NCBI GenBank assembly: GCA_003452695.1
Contig: DMNP01000302.1
Span: 1-5,199 of the forward strand
Length of the DNA stretch: 5,199 nt
Reading direction: 5' to 3'
DNA from: Eggerthellaceae bacterium
Lineage (GTDB): Bacteria > Actinomycetota > Coriobacteriia > Coriobacteriales > Eggerthellaceae
This document shows, piece by piece, positions 1 to 4,953 of the stretch (position 1 is its first letter; the number at the start of each line of letters is the position of its first letter). The position numbers were made by a program, and so were the translations under genes. Under the pieces are notes generated by a model that was not told the origin of the DNA, made no database searches, and saw only the letters and a list, made by a program, of their open reading frames with translations.

Positions 1-593
1 TCGGCGGAGCTGCTCAGGTCAATCGTATCCGGGCCGACGTCGAGCGACAGGACGGCGGACGCGTGCGTGTCACGGGCCATCGCCCCGACAAGCTCGACGT
101 ACTTCGCGGCGATTTCCACGGCCTCGGCGCTCTCGCAGCTGAGGCAGCCCACCATCGCCAGGAAGCCCGGTTTGAGCGCAGCGGGGTACGCGAGCTCGGA
201 GCCTATGGCGGCGAACGTCATCTCGTCGCGGCACAGGTAGCGCACGTCGAGCTTCTCCAGCTTCTTGGCCGCGAACCCGGACAGGTCGTCGTCACCGTTG
301 CCGAGCATCGCGTCTATCACCTTGCCCTGGTCGTGCAGCAGCGCCTCGGCCTTGAGCCACTCCGCAGCCCATTCGGGCTCGACGGCGAGGGAGGCCACCG
401 TGACGCGCGCCTTTGCCAAGCCCGCCTCGTAGGCCATGTGCATCGCGAACTCCGCGCCGAGCGGGCCGAAATGCCCCTCCTCGAACTCGGAGGAGCTTAT
501 CACCAGGGCCACCTCGCCCGGAGCGAACCCATCCAGTAGCTCGTCGAGCTCCGGGTACCACGACTTGACGACCAGCCCAGCTTCGCGCTCCAT
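1..593 (-). CDS. Degenerate DnaB-like (RecA-fold) protein, 3' end cut off by the window
   Basis: An open minus-strand frame runs from ATG at 593 through base 1 with no stop (197 codons seen). I infer it to be a diverged paralogue of the preceding gene. Residues 10-33 (SWYPELDELLDGFAPGEV, then ALVISS) match the segment leading into the P-loop of DnaB C-terminal domains, but the P-loop itself is gone: SSSEFEEGHFG stands where GxxxxGK[ST] should be. Residues 65-72 (TVASLAVE) match the DnaB SLEM strand without its catalytic Glu, and 143-152 (GFLAMVGCLS) match the Walker B strand without its Asp. It is therefore unlikely to hydrolyse ATP; a structural or regulatory partner role is a guess. The start is uncertain. 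AAGGAG (609-614) is 15 bases from ATG 593, rather far; an in-frame TTG at 641 would add 16 residues. The frame is open back to the TAG of the preceding gene. Existence of the gene is fairly secure; its function is not. Confidence 0.72.
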   Translation of the reverse strand, partial: MEREAGLVVKSWYPELDELLDGFAPGEVALVISSSEFEEGHFGPLGAEFAMHMAYEAGLAKARVTVASLAVEPEWAAEWLKAEALLHDQGKVIDAMLGNGDDDLSGFAAKKLEKLDVRYLCRDEMTFAAIGSELAYPAALKPGFLAMVGCLSCESAEAVEIAAKYVELVGAMARDTHASAVLSLDVGPDTIDLSSSA

Positions 594-668
594 GCCGCAA
601 CCGCCCTTCTCCTTGCAGGCCGAATAACCATCCAGGGACAAGATACCCGACCCGCGAGGGCGTCGCGG

Positions 669-1559
669 CTAGGCGTCGGCGTCATCCACCAAATCCAGGA
701 AACGCCCGTACTCCCGCACGAACGCGAGCTCGACCGTCCCGCACTCCCCATAGCGGTTCTTGGCCACCGCCACGACCGCCGTCCCGAAATCCGGAGCGTC
801 CGCCCTGGAACCCTCCTCGGAAGCCGCGCCGCGATCCAGCAGCATCAGAGCGTCGCGCTCGCCTTCAACGCCGCCGACCGCCATCCCGATACCCGACGGA
901 TCGTAGCCGCCCTTCCTGATGCATTTCACCACGGCCTCGGCCACGTCAACGGTGACGACCATGGGCGCGCGCAGCTCAGCCGCAAGCGCCTTCATCCGCT
1001 CGATCACCCATCGAGGATCGCAGCCGCTCGTTTCGGCGATCTGCTCGACGCCGCAGAGCACGACGAGGCCCTTGCCGCGACCGCCCATGGCGTCCTCGGC
1101 GAAGGCGTTGACGTCGTCCATGCTGATATCCCGGTTGCCGCACACGCGCAAGCCGAGCCCGGAGATCGCCCCCGCAGCGTCCACGACGCGATTCCACCCG
1201 CCCTCGTCCAGCCTGCCGGCGTCCAGCTCGGCAAGGTCGACCCGGGCGTCCGCCGCGAGCGCCCGCAACGCCACCTGCCGCGCGCTCATCTCGGCCGAGA
1301 TGATCAGCACCGCCGCGCCCTGCTTCGCCGCGCTCAGGCCAATCTGGCAAGCCAGCGAGTGCCTGCCCGACCGACTGGTTCCGGCGATGCAGACGACCTC
1401 GCCCGGCCGCAGCCCACCTAGAACGGCATCCAGGTTGAGAAGGCCCGTCGACAGCGGCTCTCCCTCGCGTACATCGATTCCGCTCGCCTTGGTGGTTATG
1501 TCTTCTATCGCCTCTTCGAGAAGCGCCCCTATGCTCTGAACCTTGATTTCGTTGCTCAT
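669..1559 (-). CDS. DnaB-like helicase C-terminal domain protein with altered Walker motifs
   Basis: This 296-residue protein aligns end to end with the C-terminal RecA-fold ATPase domain of DnaB, the replicative helicase, and lacks the DnaB N-terminal domain. Visible landmarks: STGLLNLDAVLGGLRPGEV (37-55, the strand before the P-loop); AGTSRSGRHS (59-68) in place of DnaB ARPSMGKT, with the Walker A Lys changed to Arg66 and the following Thr to His67; IISAEM (86-91), keeping the catalytic Glu90 of SLEM; LVVLCGVEQI (165-174) in place of the Walker B IDYLQL, with its Asp missing; MKALAAELRAPMVV (189-202), matching the DnaB LKALAKEL.VPVV helix and strand; and AKNRYGECGTVELAF (266-280), keeping the Lys267/Arg269 pair of the KQRNGPIGTVRL arginine-finger segment. 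ATP hydrolysis is doubtful; nucleotide binding may remain. The start is ATG 1559, with AGGA (1570-1573) ten bases upstream; an in-frame stop (1572-1574) excludes an earlier start. It ends in TAG, 75 bases before the next ATG, which encodes a paralogue. Confidence 0.85.
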   Translation of the reverse strand: MSNEIKVQSIGALLEEAIEDITTKASGIDVREGEPLSTGLLNLDAVLGGLRPGEVVCIAGTSRSGRHSLACQIGLSAAKQGAAVLIISAEMSARQVALRALAADARVDLAELDAGRLDEGGWNRVVDAAGAISGLGLRVCGNRDISMDDVNAFAEDAMGGRGKGLVVLCGVEQIAETSGCDPRWVIERMKALAAELRAPMVVTVDVAEAVVKCIRKGGYDPSGIGMAVGGVEGERDALMLLDRGAASEEGSRADAPDFGTAVVAVAKNRYGECGTVELAFVREYGRFLDLVDDADA

Positions 1560-1576
1560 CCCATGACCGTCCTAAC

Positions 1577-1591
1577 GCATGCCGAGCATGC
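1577..1591. repeat. Small inverted repeat, GCATGC-CGA-GCATGC
   Basis: Two GCATGC words (1577-1582 and 1586-1591) are separated by three bases. Transcribed from the minus strand, they could form a short hairpin that ends three bases before the likely ribosome binding site of the DnaB-like gene. GCATGC is itself a palindrome, so a pair may arise by chance. No T-run follows, so it is not a terminator. Confidence 0.35.
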
Positions 1592-1673
1592 ACCGTGCCC
1601 CGATGTGAATGTTGAATATGAATTTGAAGGCGGCGAAGCGGAGAAAGACTCTGGCGACGGCAGCGGCCAACCT
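1592..1673. other. Spacer upstream of the DnaB-like gene, with an AT-rich patch
   Basis: Between the stop of the 64-residue gene and the hairpin upstream of the DnaB-like gene there is no convincing coding sequence. Bases 1605-1628 are markedly AT-rich for this window and could hold a minus-strand promoter, but I see no clear -35/-10 pair. The stretch from about 1621 to 1673 faintly resembles the portal-gene repeat: on the minus strand one frame would read GWPLPSPESFSASPPSNS, with Ser/Pro content like the repeat peptides. It may be a third, decayed copy. Confidence 0.35.
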
Positions 1674-1868
1674 TTACCGAGCCAGCCGAGTACGCCTTTC
1701 GTGATAGGTTGCCCGCCAATCGGCGCAGATGGCTTTAGCCTCCTCGGCCCGGAGGTTCGGAAACTCCCGCACCAGGTACGTCGCGGCCAAGACGGTGTTC
1801 ACCTCGCCAGAATCGCGCAGAGCATCGAGGAACGCGAAGTACTCCGAATCGGGCGCAAGGCTACGCAT
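1674..1868 (-). CDS. Small uncharacterised protein, 64 aa
   Basis: The protein contains the stretch EYFAFLDALRDSGEVNTVLA followed by ATYLVREFPNLRAEEAKAIC and ends in basic residues (ERRTRLAR). The pattern FLDxLRxSG...N......YL...F.L...EA...L..W resembles short uncharacterised proteins of about 60-75 residues that I recall from phages and bacterial genomes; no function is known to me, and this match is from memory. It is acidic to mixed in charge and probably helical, with no signal peptide or membrane segment. ATG 1868 is preferred; it overlaps the last 8 bases of the nuclease gene, whose end (GGTGAAGAGG) could serve for reinitiation. A GTG at 1877 would add three residues but has no obvious binding site. 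The overlap implies co-transcription and translational coupling with the nuclease. It could be an accessory partner of the nuclease, but that is only a guess from position. Confidence 0.62.
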   Translation of the reverse strand: MRSLAPDSEYFAFLDALRDSGEVNTVLAATYLVREFPNLRAEEAKAICADWRATYHERRTRLAR

Positions 1869-3003
1869 CCTCTTCACCGCTCATGAGGGCCTTGCGCTCG
1901 TTGGCCTCGATGGTTCTGCGCACCTGGTCTTCCAGCTGCTCCTCGTTCGGCAGCCTCAACGTGTACGTCGACGCGAAGATGGCGTTGCTAAGGCCGCCAA
2001 GCGCGTACTGGGCTCTCACGTTGTTCTTGTCGGTGCACAAGATTATGCCGATGGGCGGGTTGTCGAACTCGTCGTTCACCTCGGTGGCGTAGTAGTTCAG
2101 GTACTCGTTTATCTGCCCGACGGCTGAGGACATCAGCTTGTCCGTCTTGAGCTCGATGAGAACGTAAGCACGCAGCGGCTTGCAGTAGAAAACCATGTCC
2201 ACGAAGTCGTTGTCCGTCCCCACGGGCACTCGCTGGTTGCTGCCGACGAACATGAAGCCGCGCCCGAGCTCGAGCATGAATTTCTCGATCTGGTTGACAA
2301 GCGCTTGCTGCAAGTCCCTTTCCAAAGGGGCGACGTCGTCGGGCAGGTCGAGGAATTCCAGAACGAGAGGGCTGCGCACCGCGTCTGCCGGATGGCGATA
2401 GACGACGCCCTCGTTGGCAAGTGCTAGCACATGCTCCCGCCTTGCATCGTCCTTGGCGTTGAGCACCCGTTCGAACAGCAGACTGTTCATCTGCCTGCGC
2501 AGGTCTCGGACGCTCCATCCGCTGTTGGCGGCCTCGTGTTCGTAGAAGCGCATCTTCAGCTCGTCTTCCACCGTTATGAGCTCGCAGTAATGCGACCACG
2601 ACAATTTTCCAGACAGTGTCTGGAATTTCTTGTGGGTGAGGAACAAAAGCCTCATGTTGTACAGGTTCGTACGGGAGAAGCCACGGCCGAGCCTGGACGT
2701 AAGCCGCTTCGAAAGCCGCGTGAGGGTCTGGTCGCCGTATTCCGCGCGATCCCGACCGTTCTGCTCGTATGAGACGATCATCCTGCCGTTGTTCCAGTAT
2801 GCCCAGAGCTGGTCGCTGTAGACGTGCTGCGCCGCCACATTGCGGGCGATTTCCGTAACCTTCTCGATGGCGTTGGCGAGCTCGTCGAACGACAAGTCAG
2901 CGTCGAATTCGAATTCCTCGGGAAACGCCAGTTCAGCAGTTGAATTCTGAATATTCCAGACAGTGTCTGGAATATCTTGGGAAGGGTTTTCGAGCTCTGG
3001 CAT
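1861..3003 (-). CDS. DUF1016/YhcG-type PD-(D/E)XK nuclease
   Basis: This 380-residue protein has the layout of DUF1016 (YhcG) proteins. The N-terminal domain (about 35-180) contains LWAYWNNGRMIVSYEQNGRD (66-85), LTSRLGRGFSRTNLYNMRLL (101-120), the hallmark KLSWSHYCELI (133-143) and GWSVRDLRRQMNSLLFERV (162-180). The C-terminal nuclease domain (about 210-355) contains LELGRGFMFVG (244-254), FVDMVFY (267-273), VLIELKTDKL (281-290), GQINEYLNYY (296-305) and NPPIGIILCTDKNN (315-328). The PD-(D/E)XK residues are visible as Asp269 and Glu284-x-Lys286, with Glu245 and Gln297 as further candidates, so the enzyme looks intact. These proteins are thought to act on DNA, but the substrate of the family is not firmly known to me. 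The start at ATG 3003 has GGAGG (3008-3012) four bases upstream. Two palindromes lie in the coding sequence, at codons 10-18 and 127-132. It follows a portal gene and overlaps a small gene, as cargo within a phage operon would. Confidence 0.93.
   Translation of the reverse strand: MPELENPSQDIPDTVWNIQNSTAELAFPEEFEFDADLSFDELANAIEKVTEIARNVAAQHVYSDQLWAYWNNGRMIVSYEQNGRDRAEYGDQTLTRLSKRLTSRLGRGFSRTNLYNMRLLFLTHKKFQTLSGKLSWSHYCELITVEDELKMRFYEHEAANSGWSVRDLRRQMNSLLFERVLNAKDDARREHVLALANEGVVYRHPADAVRSPLVLEFLDLPDDVAPLERDLQQALVNQIEKFMLELGRGFMFVGSNQRVPVGTDNDFVDMVFYCKPLRAYVLIELKTDKLMSSAVGQINEYLNYYATEVNDEFDNPPIGIILCTDKNNVRAQYALGGLSNAIFASTYTLRLPNEEQLEDQVRRTIEANERKALMSGEEDA
2607..2625. repeat. Palindrome copy 1, inside the nuclease gene (19 bp)
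   Basis: The sequence TTCCAGA-N5-TCTGGAA is a perfect palindrome around a single central base (2616), with the core CCAGACAGTGTCTGG at 2609-2623. On the minus strand it encodes FQTLSG (codons 127-132), just before the family hallmark KLSWSHY. The 15-bp core is identical to that of copy 2. Confidence 0.9.
2951..2975. repeat. Palindrome copy 2, near the start of the nuclease gene (25 bp)
   Basis: ATATTCCAGA-N5-TCTGGAATAT is a perfect palindrome around base 2963. It lies 28 bases into the gene and encodes codons 10-18 (DIPDTVWNI). Its 15-bp core equals that of copy 1 but is read in a different frame (PDTVW here, FQTLSG there), so the identity is at DNA level. In mRNA it could fold into a hairpin with a 10-bp stem and a 5-base loop close to the start codon. 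Confidence 0.92.
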
Positions 3004-3138
3004 GTCGCCTCCGTTTCAAAAAACCGTCACCAGTGGCGGCAGATAATCGTTCCTGTAAATGATAGCCCATGATTCGCCGCCAAGATTCGTTCAGGCGACC
3101 CGCGAATTCGCCAGACAGCATCTGGCATATTTGGAACA
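3004..3138. other. Portal-nuclease spacer (135 bp)
   Basis: The spacer holds the nuclease ribosome binding site (GGAGG, 3008-3012) and palindrome copy 3 (3110-3126). I see no convincing promoter and no intrinsic terminator. A 33-codon minus-strand frame (ATG 3128 to TGA 3027) begins MPDAVWRIRGS, which resembles IPDTVWNIQNS near the start of the nuclease. This suggests a decayed duplicate of the gene start rather than a real gene. The spacer is unusual beside the tight ATGA junction upstream of the portal gene. Confidence 0.5.
3110..3126. repeat. Palindrome copy 3, between the portal and nuclease genes
   Basis: GCCAGA-N5-TCTGGC has the same CCAGA/TCTGG arms and the same 5-base spacing as copies 1 and 2, but the centre differs (CAGCA instead of CAGTG), so symmetry is confined to the arms. 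It lies 12 bases beyond the portal stop on the transcribed strand. The stem is six base pairs with no T-run after it, so it is a poor terminator. Confidence 0.8.
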
Positions 3139-4953
3139 CTAGGCATTGGAAACCTCTGCCTGCAGCCCCGCCGCCCTCTCCTCCGCGACCTCCGGTGTTT
3201 CCGCATACCATTTGGCCCTGAACTCGGCGACCGTCATGGTCACGCCGACCTCGGAAAGGTCCTGCTTCTTCTCCTGGTACGTGTCGACGATGATCGAGTC
3301 GTCGAAGGTGACGCGTACCGCGCCCTCGTGGGGAAGGTCGATACCGAACCCGCGCGCGATGTGGAGAAGCGCCCGGGCGATGCCCGCGATCGACTGTTCG
3401 AGCAAGTGCTCGTGCCTGGCGATGTTGCGCATCAACGCGCTGTTGTCGCTGCTTACCTCGGTAGCTGTTTTGACGTATCCGGTCGAATCGAAATCGAAAT
3501 AGGTGATGCCGAACCCGCACAGGTCCCCGAGCATCTGCAGAGCGATGCGGAGCGCTTCCACCTGCGAAGCCGTGCGAAGCGCCGGCGCGAACTCCTGAAT
3601 GGTGTCCTCCGTGCTCATGACCTTGCGGAACACCGTGCAGTCCTGCTTGCCGAACGGGATGGAAACCCTCTTCTTGCCGTCGCGTTCCTTGTCGAAGAGA
3701 ACGTCCGATAGGAAGACTCTCATCTTACTGACGTCCACCTCATTGATCATGGCATCGAAGGCCAAATCCACCGCCTGAACCGCGTCGATGGCGTCGGCAA
3801 ATATCGATTGCCCGTAAGGCGACATGTCCACGCGCGTGTTCTCGATCGCCGGCTTGACTATCGAAAACGTTGGGAAGGGGCAGCCCGTGTCATATTCCGC
3901 GCACACGCCCTCTGCTTCTATCTCGTTCCCGTCCTCGTCGAAGCAGACCGTCTTGATCACGTAGGTGGGGAGAGATTCAGAAGGGAAAGCTTGCGCCACA
4001 GCATCATCTCCAGATTTGGAAGGTGCCGCCCCGGCGCGGCCGTTGGCCCACAAAGCCTGCGCCGTGCCGTTAGCATCTGATTTGGAAAATGCCGCCGCGT
4101 TTACAGCCTTCGATGTCGAAGGTGAAGGTTGGGAAGGTGACGCCCCAGCGCGACCATTGCCAGCCCGCCATTTCGTGGGCGCGTGTGAAGATGAAGAATG
4201 CGGTGAAAGTCCCGCCCCGTTTGATTGGGAAGATGAAGAAGCGCCAGGCCATCCCGCTTTTCCTTGAGAAAGGGAAGTTGCCGCCCCGTTTCCTTTGGAA
4301 TATTTGGAAGGCGAAAGCGCAGCCAGGCTCCCCGTTCCCAGGGCCTGCGATAATGCAGAAGGGGAATGTGAAGCTGCGGAAGGTTCCGCGCCGCCATCGT
4401 TCCCGAGCAGGTGCATCTGCAGCTGGTCCACGGCCTGTCCTCGGTAGTACGCCCTCGTGACGAAGGCGCATTCCGTCACCCGTTCCTCGTCCCACGAAAG
4501 CGGTATGACCATCCGAGCGTCGTACCGGCGAATGCGGACGTCCTTGTTCCCCGAATCAATCCAGAGCGCCCAGGCACCCGTCCCCATGCCGAACGCCCTC
4601 ACGACGGTCGCCTGGGCCGACGGGAAGAACCCGGTCTGCTCGAAGTAACCTTGCAGCCAGTCTGTGCAAGCCTGGTCATCGCAAACCACCTGCGTCTTGT
4701 CGTTGAGCAGCAGCGAGCCCCATTCCCGACACACGCGCATGGCGGGGTGAATGGACCGCCTGTGAACCTCGTAAACCCGCCCGAACCCGTCGGAATCGCG
4801 GTAATCGTAAAAGGAACCGCAGGCCTGCATCCACTCGTGCCAGGCCCTGATATGGCTCTCCATCGGCTCCAACGGCAACTGGAAGCCCATGCCGCGCAAG
4901 TACTCGCGAACATGCTCCGGCACCCAGTAGTCCACTTCATCGATCTTGCTCAT
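3139..4953 (-). CDS. Phage portal protein (SPP1 Gp6-like) with an internal repetitive insert
   Basis: Portal proteins form the ring at one capsid vertex through which terminase pumps DNA and to which the tail attaches. Matches to the Gp6-like family (from memory) run along both sides of an insert. N-terminal part: HIRAWHEWMQACGSFYDY (34-51), CREWGSLLLNDKTQV (75-89), FGMGTGAWALWIDSG (121-135), MVIPLSWDEERVTECAF (148-164) and QLQMHLL (177-183). C-terminal part: CFDEDGNEIE (337-346), CPFPTFSIVKPAIEN (358-372), MSPYGQSIFADAIDAVQAVD (377-396), EALRIALQMLGDLCGFG (466-482), YVKTATEVSSDNSALMRNI (493-511), VTFDDSIIVDT (548-558) and EFRAKWY (577-583). Residues about 185-328 are Ser/Ala/Gly-rich and repetitive; without them the length (about 460) is normal for the family. 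ATG 4953 has GGAG (4962-4965) eight bases upstream and overlaps the TGA of the preceding gene, implying coupled translation. It ends in TAG. Confidence 0.93.
   Translation of the reverse strand: MSKIDEVDYWVPEHVREYLRGMGFQLPLEPMESHIRAWHEWMQACGSFYDYRDSDGFGRVYEVHRRSIHPAMRVCREWGSLLLNDKTQVVCDDQACTDWLQGYFEQTGFFPSAQATVVRAFGMGTGAWALWIDSGNKDVRIRRYDARMVIPLSWDEERVTECAFVTRAYYRGQAVDQLQMHLLGNDGGAEPSAASHSPSALSQALGTGSLAALSPSKYSKGNGAATSLSQGKAGWPGASSSSQSNGAGLSPHSSSSHAPTKWRAGNGRAGASPSQPSPSTSKAVNAAAFSKSDANGTAQALWANGRAGAAPSKSGDDAVAQAFPSESLPTYVIKTVCFDEDGNEIEAEGVCAEYDTGCPFPTFSIVKPAIENTRVDMSPYGQSIFADAIDAVQAVDLAFDAMINEVDVSKMRVFLSDVLFDKERDGKKRVSIPFGKQDCTVFRKVMSTEDTIQEFAPALRTASQVEALRIALQMLGDLCGFGITYFDFDSTGYVKTATEVSSDNSALMRNIARHEHLLEQSIAGIARALLHIARGFGIDLPHEGAVRVTFDDSIIVDTYQEKKQDLSEVGVTMTVAEFRAKWYAETPEVAEERAAGLQAEVSNA
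4018..4046. repeat. Portal insert repeat, unit A (29 bp)
   Basis: The plus-strand unit starts GGAAGGTGCCGCC and ends CCGTTGG, with a GGCGCGG core. It differs at five of 29 positions from the unit at 4132-4160 (114 bp away, 38 codons) and at about six from the unit at 5004-5032. On the coding strand it encodes NGRAGAAPS. Confidence 0.75.
4132..4160. repeat. Portal insert repeat, unit B (29 bp)
   Basis: The unit starts GGAAGGTGACGCC and ends CCATTGC, with an AGCGCGA core. It encodes NGRAGASPS on the minus strand. The coding similarity continues past the unit: SPSTSK here is matched by SPSTPSK in the tail of the preceding gene. Confidence 0.75.

Larger units (their letters stand above)
3970..4401 (-). 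repeat. Low-complexity repeat insert within the portal gene
   Basis: About 432 bp, codons 185-328 of the portal gene, encode almost only Ser, Ala, Gly, Pro, Lys, Asn and Gln. Recurring peptides include NGRAGASPS (266-274) and NGRAGAAPS (304-312), with looser versions at SKGNGAATS (219-227) and SNGAGLS (244-250). Repeat offsets are multiples of three, so the frame is kept. The insert lies between segments that are normally nearly adjacent in this family, probably in an exposed loop of the N-terminal (wing) half, and is presumably disordered. Confidence 0.82.

Noticed and set aside
63..539. Plus-strand 158-codon frame
   Set aside because: Antisense to the truncated DnaB-like gene, whose frame stays open over the whole region and resembles its neighbour.
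669..671. Recoding of TAG as an amino acid
   Set aside because: Three genes here (portal, nuclease, first DnaB-like) end in TAG at the length expected for their families, so TAG appears to act as a normal stop.
919..1539. Plus-strand 206-codon frame, rich in Ser/Ala/Arg
   Set aside because: Antisense to the DnaB-like gene, with composition typical of the complement of a high-GC gene and no recognisable motif.
976..1719. Minus-strand 247-codon frame across the spacer and the DnaB-like gene
   Set aside because: Arg/Gly-rich shifted frame of the DnaB-like gene; all helicase motifs lie in the 669-1559 frame.
3110..3126. Intrinsic terminator after the portal gene
   Set aside because: Stem of only six base pairs, and the downstream sequence on the transcribed strand is GC-rich without a T-run.
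2607..3126. LexA-type operator or CRISPR array formed by the palindromes
   Set aside because: The arms read CCAGA/TCTGG with a five-base centre, unlike the LexA boxes I know (CTG-N10-CAG or GAAC-N4-GTTC); the copies are unevenly spaced (347 and 155 bases) with coding sequence between them, unlike CRISPR repeats.
2933..3520. Minus-strand 195-codon frame spanning the portal end, spacer and nuclease start
   Set aside because: Arg-rich shifted frame overlapping two genes with strong family motifs in other frames.
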